Assembly (NCBI RefSeq): GCF_003076275.1
Contig: NZ_CP029064.1
Coordinates: 3,606,501 to 3,670,500 of the forward strand
From: Microbulbifer sp. A4B17
GTDB taxonomy: Bacteria > Pseudomonadota > Gammaproteobacteria > Pseudomonadales > Cellvibrionaceae
DNA length: 64,000 nucleotides
Direction of reading: 5' to 3'
The notes under the pieces are model-generated. The model was given only the letters and a program-made list of their open reading frames with translations. It searched no databases and was not told the origin of the DNA. The translations under genes and the position numbers were made by a program. Below are positions 18,348 through 26,615 of this stretch, one piece after another. Within the stretch, counting starts at the first letter, position 1, and the number at the start of each line of letters is the position of its first letter.

Positions 18348-20138
18348 TTAAAGCCTTATTTCTATAGCGCCTGTACCTACAACTTGATCACCCTCGGCAT
18401 AAAGGCGACATTTTCCAAAAACCTTGTATCGTTTTCTATATTTCTCACAAAGGCCAAGTGCATTATCATTTGCGACTTGCTGATCGACATTTTCTTCAGA
18501 GAGACCTACTGCAAAGGACCCTCTAAAATCCAATGCTAAAGCTACAGCTTTTTTCCCCGTCATGCTCTGATATTTTTCAAGTTTTTCACCCAAACCTTCC
18601 TTAACTGGCTTAGCTGATAACCTATCCCCTTTTATTTGCTCAATCTCCCTGCGCATTGAAGTTAGGCGGGACTCTCGCTCTAAATTGGAAAGCTGCACCA
18701 TTAAAGGACTTGCAACCTGAGCAAAATATTCTTTATCACGGCTAACATAAAGCTCATGCGCATACCACCACGCTATCCTTACATTCCTAGGCGCACGCAG
18801 ATAAGCCTGTTCAAGTATTTCAAGATAATCTTCTCGCGGGTATCCCAGCACCTGCATTACTACCGCAAGCTCATACCAATAGATGGGCACATCATCTTGG
18901 GAATTAACAAGTTTGACATACTTGTCTCGTATATCTACCACCGCATTTAAATTGATATTCTCAAATTTCGAAAGCTCTTCAGCCAAACCTATACGTGCCT
19001 GAACCTCCAGAAACCAGCGTTCTCCATGGAACTCTACAGGAATAGAATCCAACCACCCTTTTGCCTTCGGAAAATTTCCAGCCTGCAGTTCTGCAACCGC
19101 CATTGCAGAATTTAACTCATAACTACGAATTTCCTGCTTTTCAGCATAATCAATAAAACTCTTTAACTGGGCAACCTCCTGCCCCGTAATCGCCATAAAA
19201 TTTGCAATTTCTAAAATCGCATTTTTTTTAGGGAGGCGTGTTACGGCACTATTAAATTCAGCCTCTTTCACCTTGGGCATAGGCATTCTAAAATACCCAA
19301 ATTTGGACTTGGGTAAACTACGATATTGTGACTCGAGCTCTTCGAATGTCATACCAAGCTCCTCCCAAAGTGGGCGCGCCTCAGCCAAGCCTTTGTTGTA
19401 GCTATTCAGATACCGCCCTAAAGCCTTTGCCCGTTGTCGGTCAAAAATCAGCCAATGCGCTAACATCCAGCCATTAGCATACAAAGCTTCTCGGTCCTTA
19501 TTATTCAAAGACCCATTTTTTGCCTCGAGGAGCGTCTTTAAAGGCAATTCCCTTGAATAATCTAGTGTAATAGCTCGACTTATTGGAATCATCCCAAGCT
19601 CATATTCATCCTCGCGGAAACTGATCGTAGAAAAAACCTCCGCCATTCCCTCACTATACCAGTAGGGCAGATTAGATGAGCTGCGCCCATAAGTAAGGAA
19701 ATGTACATACTCGTGAAATAAAATCTGACGTGCAGGATTACCTGGGAAATATTTATTTCCCGCCAAATTCACCAGAGCAAAGCTACCGTGAGAGGTGTTA
19801 CGAAATAAACCTACGACCATGCGAACATCCTCCCGACCAGAAACGCCCTTAAAACTTAACGTATCCGACAAGGCATAAACGGTTAGCTTTTGCTGATCCG
19901 GTATAAATCCTATATGCCTCTCCGCTACAACCCTCAGCCTTTCAAGGTCGACGGCCAACCTTTCAACCTTCTCCGAGTTACCATTGGTAACTATACGAAA
20001 ATGCTTGGTCTCTATCTCATACCATTTTGAATTAACCAGCTTTTGAGTTGATGTACACCCCCCCAAAAAAGCAACAGATAATAGTAAAGCCCAAAGGAAT
20101 TTACATATAAACCACCTATAAACCATTCCTAACCCCAT
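18348..20138 (-). CDS. Lipoprotein with HExxH metallopeptidase domain (DUF1570-like)
   Basis: 596 aa. The N-terminal segment LLLSVAFLGGCTS is a lipoprotein signal with Cys28 as the acylated residue (start at residue 5, MVYRW, is also possible). A zinc-peptidase motif HEYVH lies at residues 142-146, followed about 20 residues later by EGMAEVF, which could give the third ligand (Glu163 or Glu167). This layout matches gluzincin-like DUF1570/peptidase-MA-like domains. A helical middle region (about 300-480) looks TPR-like. The last approximately 70 residues (ALALDFRGSFAVGLSEEN, two cysteines in LCEKYRKRYKVFGKC) resemble DUF4189. It is convergent with the S9 gene. The role is unknown; a cell-envelope protease is plausible. 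Confidence 0.8.
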   Translation of the reverse strand: MGLGMVYRWFICKFLWALLLSVAFLGGCTSTQKLVNSKWYEIETKHFRIVTNGNSEKVERLAVDLERLRVVAERHIGFIPDQQKLTVYALSDTLSFKGVSGREDVRMVVGLFRNTSHGSFALVNLAGNKYFPGNPARQILFHEYVHFLTYGRSSSNLPYWYSEGMAEVFSTISFREDEYELGMIPISRAITLDYSRELPLKTLLEAKNGSLNNKDREALYANGWMLAHWLIFDRQRAKALGRYLNSYNKGLAEARPLWEELGMTFEELESQYRSLPKSKFGYFRMPMPKVKEAEFNSAVTRLPKKNAILEIANFMAITGQEVAQLKSFIDYAEKQEIRSYELNSAMAVAELQAGNFPKAKGWLDSIPVEFHGERWFLEVQARIGLAEELSKFENINLNAVVDIRDKYVKLVNSQDDVPIYWYELAVVMQVLGYPREDYLEILEQAYLRAPRNVRIAWWYAHELYVSRDKEYFAQVASPLMVQLSNLERESRLTSMRREIEQIKGDRLSAKPVKEGLGEKLEKYQSMTGKKAVALALDFRGSFAVGLSEENVDQQVANDNALGLCEKYRKRYKVFGKCRLYAEGDQVVGTGAIEIRL

Positions 20139-20629
20139 CCCCGCCCCTTAAAATAATTTAACAATCCAAAAATATAAGAAACCATACGCTACAAATCACC
20201 TGTCATAAGTGACTCACACACCATTAAACCATTGGGAATTACAGCAATTGAATCCTCACAAAACCAGACATCAATACAGAGACCATCAGAACAAATATTT
20301 CCGACACGCCTTATAACCTTATCGCAAGCTCCAGCCAGATAACTTTGAAAACAGCCTTTATTCCCCATAGGTTTGGCCGGTATATATCATATGAAAGTGT
20401 TAAAGACTTAGCACTTAACTGGGTCTCCTGTACCATTAAGACCGACCACACTTCTAAACCCAAGAAACTCATACTCCCAATCTACTACCCAGTCTTTTGT
20501 TCGCGTACAATATACCTGAAAATTTGTAAAGATGGGCTTATGCAAACACCACCACTCCTATCTTCCCCCGGCACTGGAGTTACAAAACTTTTTAACTGAT
20601 TATTTTATGTTTCGGCCAAATAGCTTTCT
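20139..20629 (+). other. Gene-free stretch upstream of an S9 remnant
   Basis: Contains the presumed promoter region of the minus-strand lipoprotein gene. Short open stretches exist, but none has a ribosome site or recognisable protein. A few oligonucleotides hint at further decayed S9 sequence, not enough to call. Confidence 0.4.
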
Positions 20630-21400
20630 CTGCGCTACAACTCCCTACACTCTGCCGCCCTTAGTGGTAAGACACAGGCGTTCATCCAACTCTATAGCAG
20701 CTTGTGTAAGATGGTACACAACTGAAGATCAACCACAACTCAAGCTTTAGCGGCTGCAGTATTCGGTGCCGGGTCCCCTAACCACCCAATTTTTACCCAA
20801 AGAAGAAATAGCCCCTCCTCTAATTACTGCCTAGATTTTTCACCGCAGTTCAATTATTTACCTTCGCTGTCGACACTGCTCCCCTGCAGTCCCACCACTT
20901 AGAGCTAGGAATTTTCCAGTTTAATTCACTATAACTATCCGAGCCAAAACTACGACAGCTTGACTTAAGGCGTCGACATAGCTATTTCCCCAAGGTCATA
21001 TTAACGAGGGGCACTGTACGACACTAATGGCAGTAGTGGAGGCACTTTAACTACCTGTATTACAAGTGAAACAAACCACCTTAGAGCCGCCCTCAAGCCT
21101 ATAATCAACTGGGGAAATTTTTGTCTTATCTGCCATTTGTTCCAGACTCTTTACCAACTACTGGCTCTCAGGAATATCCTGGGAAAAATCCGAAAAGGAT
21201 TACCGCACACCGTCATAAGAAACAATGCAGTTTATTAGGCATTTAAACTCAGCAATATTGACATCGTGATGATTCACAATCCTGTGCCACTACACATCGC
21301 TACCAAACAAAATCCATTCAAGACCGAGGTTACATCGACGCTTTATTGACTCAACCAACACAAACCAGGCCAAGATGCTGGGAATCAGCGAATAAGTTAA
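20630..21400 (+). pseudogene. Heavily decayed S9 peptidase C-terminal half
   Basis: DNA alignment by eye to 17290-18175 of the second S9 gene shows a continuous but mutated copy. Landmarks include AACTCAAGCTTTAGCGGC, TTAATTCACTATAACTATCC (the NLIHHNYPSQ coding segment), GGCAGTAGTGGAGGCACTTTA (the nucleophile segment) and GATTACCGCACACCG. Many stops and frameshifts occur in every frame, so it is non-functional. It is the third member of the GGS-type S9 family in this locus, besides the truncated copy at 11706. Confidence 0.85.
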
Positions 21401-21518
21401 ATTCATGATAATATGCTCCATGCAAACTACTTTGGGCAGACAAAAATACCTTTATTTTTCAAGCCTTATTAATCTGTGCACAATATAAAAATCCCTACAT
21501 TTTAATGAGTCGAGCTTA

Positions 21519-23290
21519 ATGCGAAACCTATTCTTATTTCTTATCCTCTGGCCTACAGTGGTACTTGGCAGCCAAGTACCATTAGCAGACTTACTGCGCC
21601 ACTCTGGAATTCAAGATGTACAAATATCCCCTGACGGAACCCATATAGCTATACGCAGAACGCGCTAAGGTAAACGCGCTCTATTTTTATGTCTCTCAAG
21701 CCACTCAAGGTAACTGGGGCCTCCGCTTTATCGGCAAGAAAGAGGTTGGTGATTTTAAATGGGTAAACAATAAAAGAGTTGTTGCTGAAATGTGGGAGCG
21801 TAGGGCAACGTTAGAAACGCCGACAAACTACGGCCCGCATAAAGCAGGTAGAGCCGACATACGCACACTCCACCATCATTGATATCATTAAGAGAAATGA
21901 CAAGAAAATTTTAGCCTCCACTAGTCCCTGGGCAAACAATTGGGAATCTTATGGGGAGGTGTTGGAAGTTAATGTTTATACAGGTGCCGAAAGAAAAATT
22001 ATAGGCCTACCGCAATCTTATGGGCGTGCCTATACAGACGGGCAAGGAAATCTAACCTTCGCAACAGGAACGGATAAAAAGAGAAATCCTGAGCCATACC
22101 AATATTCAGATGGGCATTGGAAGAAAATCGAAGATCCTACTCTCAGCAGAGCAAGACTTGTAGGCATAAATCAAGAAACAGGAGAAACCTATCTAGAAAT
22201 AGACAGGAAAAACAATACAGAACCTATAGGCGCCTATACCCACCCAGACTACCCAGAAGAACACTTTTTTAACAGCAAGGGGAATTTTCCAGCATTTTTT
22301 AGAGGATTGAAAAAGGCCTTTGATAGCTATCGTATATACTTTACCAGCACTACTTCCGATGGAAAGCTAGGTATTCTTGCAGTTTATGGAGACCGTCTCC
22401 CAGCTGACTATTTCTTGGTAAATATGGAATCTAAGAAAGTAGATTTCTTAATTTCTTCATCTGACTGGCTAGACCCAGAACAACTGAACCCGATGCATGC
22501 TGAATCGTTCGTAACTTCAGATGGCCTTCGCATTGGGACATATTTAACCTTCCCCCAAAATAGAGAGAAGAAGCTACCCCTTGTCGTGCTTCCTCATGGA
22601 GGACCTCACAGTCGAGATTATTGGAGATACAGTCGCGACGCACAAATATTATCTCAAAATGGATACTTGGTACTCCAAGTTAACTTTCGAGGCTCCAGTG
22701 GCTATGGTAATCATTTCTACAAGGCAGGTAAGCTCGAGTGGGGCGGAAAAATACAAAAAGATATTGCAGACTCTGTAAAATGGGCGATTGATAAAGGTTA
22801 TGCCCACCCGGACAAGGTCTGCATTTTTGGTGGGGGTTTCGGGGGATACTCCGCTTTAATGAATACTATAAAATACCCTGAACTCTATAAATGCGCCATC
22901 GGTTACGTTGGTGTTTACGACCTTGAAATGATGTACACCAAAGGTGATATCAAAGATCGAGTCCGAGGCCTTGCCTATTTAAAGGAGGAAGTTAGTAAAA
23001 ACAAAAGCTTTATGAGAGAGAGTTCCCCTATCCACAATATTGACAAGCTCAATATCCCATTATTTATCATTCATGGAGAGGAAGATGAGCGGGTTCCGGT
23101 AGATCATGCCGAGGAATTACTGGAAAAACTTGCGAAAGAGGGTAAGCCAGCAAAGAGCCTGATAATTGCTAAGGAAGGGCACGGTTTTTACTCTGAAAAA
23201 AATAATTTAAAACTATACACCCAATTATTAGAATTTTTAGACCAGCACATTGGTGTTGGTGCTGCAGAGAAAGAATCTAACGAAGGCTGA
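21519..23290 (+). pseudogene. Broken S9 prolyl oligopeptidase gene lacking the catalytic serine
   Basis: Starts MRNLFLFLILWPTVVLGS (signal peptide) and runs into a stop at 21666-21668. The propeller continues in a second frame (NALYFYVSQATQ, GKKEVGDFKWVNNKRVV) and then, after a second shift near 21840, in a third frame that stays open from 21959 to the stop (443 aa). The hydrolase domain is otherwise well preserved, with GEEDERVP (Asp) and EGHGFYS (His). However, the nucleophile elbow reads FGGGFGGYSAL, with Gly (codon 22835-22837, GGT) where the family has Ser. Two frameshifts, an early stop and loss of the nucleophile argue for a pseudogene. It is a different S9 subfamily from the two intact copies upstream. 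A strong hairpin follows. Confidence 0.85.
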
Positions 23291-23304
23291 AGTTTAAATT
23301 AACT

Positions 23305-23334
23305 GTGTTGCCCCATAGTGTTCAGGGGCAACAC
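23305..23334 (+). terminator. Intergenic stem-loop
   Basis: Perfect 10-bp arms GTGTTGCCCC / GGGGCAACAC between convergent genes; probably terminates one or both. Confidence 0.55.
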
Positions 23335-23378
23335 TAGTTAGCTTTAAATCAGCTACATATCTCAAGCAAGGTAGCCAC

Positions 23379-23831
23379 TCAACCGTGATCGCGATATGCC
23401 TTCCACTTCTTCATATGACGATCCTTTTTTTCAGCCTTCAGGGTTTCCAATTTGGCCAGCTGCTCTTCTGTTAGAACAGATTCAAATTGGGTGCGCATCT
23501 GGTTACGGCTTTGCATTTTAGCAACTTCCAGTTCCCCAATCTTAGCCCCCAGGCTTGCCAGGGTTTGCTGATCAGCGCCAGAACGAATTGCTTCACGTAG
23601 CTCGCCATAAGCTTTGTACATTTCCTCGCGCTTAGCCATTTTTCCTTCACGGTTGGACTCGCGAAGTTCCTTCAGTTGATCTTTTTGCGCTTCTGTCAGG
23701 TCCAGCTCTTTAGCAATTTTCTCTGGACCATGGCCGCGTCCTTTACCGTCACATGCCATGCTTACTGCTGGTACAGCCACTACTCCAGCCAATGCCAAAC
23801 TACCTACTACAGTTTTCCAGTTTTTCATCAT
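23379..23831 (-). CDS. Spy/CpxP-like periplasmic protein (first paralogue)
   Basis: 150 aa with a Sec signal peptide (VVGSLALAGVVAVPAVSMA). The mature part is highly charged and helical, and carries two LTxxQ motifs (LTEAQ and LTEEQ) that define the Spy/CpxP family of periplasmic chaperones and stress modulators. The start is ATG-ATG, so 23828 is equally possible. The promoter carries the same five-half-site array found upstream of the second paralogue, pointing to control by the adjacent CpxR-like regulator. The two paralogues share the signal region (GSLALAGV) and the central REAR/GADQ pattern. Confidence 0.9.
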   Translation of the reverse strand: MMKNWKTVVGSLALAGVVAVPAVSMACDGKGRGHGPEKIAKELDLTEAQKDQLKELRESNREGKMAKREEMYKAYGELREAIRSGADQQTLASLGAKIGELEVAKMQSRNQMRTQFESVLTEEQLAKLETLKAEKKDRHMKKWKAYRDHG

Positions 23832-23879
23832 TCAACCCTCTCGTTTGCATTCAGTAAGTACATAGTAAGTGGGCACCGT

Positions 23880-23924
23880 GTAAACAGGGGATAACTGCGG
23901 TAAACCTTTGTTAAGAACTTTAAA
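23880..23924 (+). promoter_or_regulatory. CpxR-type operator array upstream of the first spy-like gene
   Basis: Five 5-bp elements start exactly 10 bases apart: GTAAA (23880), GATAA (23890), GTAAA (23900), GTTAA (23910) and TTAAA (23920). The CpxR consensus in enterobacteria is GTAAA-N5-GTAAA. The same arrangement occurs at 25784-25828. Confidence 0.75.
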
Positions 23925-24128
23925 CAGGCTTTTTAAAGATAATCACAATTGAACGGTTTCTGAATAGCTCAGAGATTCCTTAATCAGTACGAATAATTCG
24001 CAAAAAGAAAGTTCTACTTAATCGCTTTTAAGAGAACGAATAGAAATAAAAAATGGCTTCTTTCATTAATTTAGCTTGGAAGCCAAACAGGTTTACTCTG
24101 TATGAGCTTCCGCAATATTCAGAAGTTT
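23925..24128 (+). other. Gene-free gap between the first spy-like gene and the small fldB partner
   Basis: AT-rich, holding distal promoter sequence of the spy-like gene and the 3' flank of the small gene that follows. No ORF or RNA recognised. Confidence 0.4.
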
Positions 24129-24497
24129 TTAATGCAGTGCGGCTGAGGTGGGATTTGGCTTTGTATCCACTTCTTCCAGCGCGTGAGTCAGAACGAAGTA
24201 ATAAACTACCTGTTCGCGCCCTTGGACTTCAGTTATCAAGTCAAAGTTGTACTCTCCCCGCTCCCCTGAAGAAATACGGACAACGGCTATATGTTCAGGC
24301 TCAATAAACAGCTCGGCGACAGGTCGTTTACCGCGCATTACCTGAACCAGCTTGGTACGGGCATCTTCAGTGGTGAAGCGCCAGTGGTAATCGTCATCAT
24401 CGTACACTACCGAATCACTACTTCCTGCCCTGACAATGCAATTCGTATGCTCTGCCAGCCAGGGCCAAAATTCGCTGAATAGCAGGGAGCTTTTCAT
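24129..24497 (-). CDS. Hypothetical protein co-transcribed with flavodoxin
   Basis: 122 aa, acidic, no signal peptide or membrane segment. I do not recognise the family. It has an unusual Asp run (VVYDDDDYHWRF) and a central beta-rich stretch (AELFIEPEHIAVVRISSGE). It starts six bases after the flavodoxin stop on the same strand, so it is almost certainly in the same transcript and may be a flavodoxin partner or simply a conserved neighbour. Confidence 0.7.
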   Translation of the reverse strand: MKSSLLFSEFWPWLAEHTNCIVRAGSSDSVVYDDDDYHWRFTTEDARTKLVQVMRGKRPVAELFIEPEHIAVVRISSGERGEYNFDLITEVQGREQVVYYFVLTHALEEVDTKPNPTSAALH

Positions 24498-24503
24498 AGA
24501 GGA

Positions 24504-25052
24504 TCAGTCATCCAGCTCAAGGACTTCGCCGTCAAGCGCAAGTTCTTCCGCGACTTGTCGACACCAGAGATTGAGCCGCTCGGCAGTCATCTCTTCTTGC
24601 TGGTCTTCATCAACAGCCAAACCGACAAACTTTGCCCCACCGTCCACTTCAGCTTTTGAGGCTTCATATTCATAGCCTTCAGTTGACCAGTGGCCGACTA
24701 TCGAAGCTCCCCTCTCCACAATAACATCGTGGAGCATACCCATAGCATCCAGGAAATAATCGCCGTACCCAAACTGGTCTCCCAGGCCAAATAAAGCAAC
24801 TGTCTTACCGGTGAAATCGATTTCCTGCACATCTTCCCAGAACTCTTCCCAGTCAGATTGGATCTGACCAAAGTCCCAGGTAGGGATTCCAAAAATTAAA
24901 TACTGGTAATTAACAATATCCAGCTGGGTAACATCAGCAATATCAAACAGGTCTACATTTTCTTCGCCCAGGCGGGCGCGGATGCGCAAAGCTACAGACT
25001 CGGTGTTACCCTCATCGCTGCCATAGAACAAGCCGATTTTACTCACTGTCAA
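24504..25052 (-). CDS. fldB: Flavodoxin (FldB-like)
   Basis: Long-chain flavodoxin of 182 aa, a soluble FMN electron carrier. The phosphate-binding loop is near the N-terminus (LFYGSDEGNTESVA). FMN-stacking loops are seen in GIPTWDFGQIQSDWEEFW and FGLGDQFGYGDYF, and the STEGYEYEASKA insertion marks the long-chain class. In gammaproteobacteria FldB-type proteins serve oxidative-stress or radical-enzyme roles. Here it sits between two spy-like genes, with the small hypothetical gene downstream. Confidence 0.92.
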   Translation of the reverse strand: MTVSKIGLFYGSDEGNTESVALRIRARLGEENVDLFDIADVTQLDIVNYQYLIFGIPTWDFGQIQSDWEEFWEDVQEIDFTGKTVALFGLGDQFGYGDYFLDAMGMLHDVIVERGASIVGHWSTEGYEYEASKAEVDGGAKFVGLAVDEDQQEEMTAERLNLWCRQVAEELALDGEVLELDD

Positions 25053-25164
25053 CCCTCTCCGCCCGATCCGGGCAACTACATACTAAATTACAAGGCGGCG
25101 TATTCTCCCAGCAATAAACGGGCTCAGCAAGTTACCTATTTGATCTGGTTTCGGAAGGTATAAA

Positions 25165-25191
25165 GAAAAATGCCCCCGGGGCAGCGGGGGC
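25165..25191 (-). terminator. Intrinsic terminator of the second spy-like gene
   Basis: On the minus strand a GC-rich hairpin GCCCCC / GGGGGC is followed by ATTTTTC, about 75 bases after the stop codon of the spy-like gene at 25268. Confidence 0.65.
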
Positions 25192-25267
25192 TAAGGGTTA
25201 TGAACCTGCTGGGCCTTGGGGAAGGGTGCACCCAGCGGATCGCACAAGGAGTCTTTGGTTGGGGGGC

Positions 25268-25732
25268 CTAGGACTCTGTATCCTGGCTTGCAGAGCTTTC
25301 ATCGCGCCGTTTCATTTGGCGCCCTCTGCGTTCACTCTTAAGCTGTTCTAACTTGGCTTTCTGCTCATCAGTTAGAATGGACCTGAACTGTTCTTTCATT
25401 TTGTTATGGCTCTGCATCTCCTGGACCTTTAGTTTGCCGAGTTCTTCGCCCAGCTGATCCAGTGTCGCTTGGTCAGCGCCCGATTCAATCGCCGTATCTA
25501 TTTGCTTACGCAGCTCGATCATTTGCTCGCGCTGTGCCATTCTCGCCTCACGGTTGCTATCCCGATTGGCTTTTAACTGTGCCTGCTGACCTTCGGTCAG
25601 CTCAAGCTGACGGGCCATATACTCGAATCCGCGCCCCTGACCACCTTCACTGCCTCCAGAAGCCACTGCTACCGGGGCGACCAGAACACCTGCCAAGGCC
25701 AAGCTTCCTAACGCTTGTTTCCAGTATTTCAT
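25268..25732 (-). CDS. Spy/CpxP-like periplasmic protein (second paralogue)
   Basis: 154 aa from the chosen start (MKYWKQALGSLALAGVL), with a signal peptide ending near VAVASG. Two LTxxQ-type motifs are LTEGQ and LTDEQ, and the tail is Arg/Lys-rich. Upstream in-frame sequence runs back to 25882 but crosses the operator array and is not coding. It is divergent from cpxR, like cpxP in E. coli. Regulation by CpxR is strongly suggested by the phased operator array between them. It is a clear paralogue of the gene at 23379. Confidence 0.9.
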   Translation of the reverse strand: MKYWKQALGSLALAGVLVAPVAVASGGSEGGQGRGFEYMARQLELTEGQQAQLKANRDSNREARMAQREQMIELRKQIDTAIESGADQATLDQLGEELGKLKVQEMQSHNKMKEQFRSILTDEQKAKLEQLKSERRGRQMKRRDESSASQDTES

Positions 25733-25783
25733 TCCTTCGTCCTCATGTTCGCGTTCAGTGACTTCATAGTAAGCGCAGCTTAT

Positions 25784-25828
25784 GTAAACGGGGGAAAACG
25801 CCGGTAAACATTTGTTAAGAACGGTAAA
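25784..25828. promoter_or_regulatory. CpxR-type operator array in the spy-cpxR divergent promoter
   Basis: Five half-sites at exact 10-base steps: GTAAA (25784), GAAAA (25794), GTAAA (25804), GTTAA (25814) and GTAAA (25824). Between the divergent spy-like gene and cpxR it could regulate both, giving autoregulation of the two-component system. Confidence 0.78.
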
Positions 25829-25900
25829 AAGCTTTATCGCCGGCGGTAACCAGCGCCAGCGCTTTGCATATAATGGCCACACAGAAACTGAGAGAACGCC

Positions 25901-26605
25901 ATGAGCCGCATCCTTTTAATCGACGATGACACCGAACTCACTGACCTGTTGAGGGAGTACCTTACCGGGGAGGGGTTTGACGTAACTGCTGCCAACGATG
26001 GCGGCTTAGGCCTGGAGCTAGCGCAGAGCGAGAGCTTTGACGCCCTGGTACTGGACGTAATGCTGCCAGTTCACAACGGGTTTGAAGTGCTGCGCAAACT
26101 TCGAGAGGAAGCATCTGCAGCGAGCCGCTCCCTGCCCGTTCTGATGCTTACCGCAAAGGGGGATACTGTCGATCGTATCGTCGGCCTTGAAATGGGAGCC
26201 GACGACTACCTGCCGAAGCCCTGCAACCCCAGGGAACTGGCGGCAAGATTACGCGCAGTACTGCGTCGCGGCCGGGTCGAAGCGGAGGAGAGCGACGACA
26301 GCCTCACCAGCGGCCAGATCAGACTGCTGCCTGCAGAGCATCAGGGTTACTGGAGCGACCAGGCTCTGGCACTAACCGGTGCTGAATTCGCCGTGCTCAA
26401 GGTACTGGTTCAGCATGCCGGCGAAGTGGTCGGTAAAGAGGTGCTCACCGAGAGCGCACTGGGACGCAAGCTGATGCCCTATGACCGCTCCATTGATGTC
26501 CATGTCAGTAATATTCGCAAGAAGCTCGCGGATAAAGGCGCCAGCCGCGATCTGATTATCAACATCCGTGGCGCCGGCTATATGCTCACCCAGAGCAAGC
26601 AGTAG
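25901..26605 (+). CDS. cpxR: CpxR-like OmpR-family response regulator
   Basis: 234 aa. The receiver domain (residues 1-120) has acidic residues IDDD, phospho-acceptor Asp52 in LVLDVMLP, and the conserved Lys in DDYLPKPCN. The C-terminal winged helix (about 140-230) ends with YDRSIDVHVSNIRKKL and INIRGAGYML, typical of OmpR/CpxR. It is 10 bases upstream of the sensor gene and divergent from a spy-like gene, which supports the Cpx assignment. Confidence 0.9.
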   Translation: MSRILLIDDDTELTDLLREYLTGEGFDVTAANDGGLGLELAQSESFDALVLDVMLPVHNGFEVLRKLREEASAASRSLPVLMLTAKGDTVDRIVGLEMGADDYLPKPCNPRELAARLRAVLRRGRVEAEESDDSLTSGQIRLLPAEHQGYWSDQALALTGAEFAVLKVLVQHAGEVVGKEVLTESALGRKLMPYDRSIDVHVSNIRKKLADKGASRDLIINIRGAGYMLTQSKQ

Positions 26606-26615
26606 GTTTTCCACG

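Noticed and set aside
20345..20750. Small open frames in the gap after the lipoprotein gene
   Set aside because: No ribosome sites, and the distal one overlaps decayed S9 sequence.
25784..25828. Regularly spaced GTAAA elements as a CRISPR array
   Set aside because: Units are 5 bp at 10-bp steps, far too short for CRISPR repeats, no cas genes exist in the window, and the pattern fits CpxR boxes.
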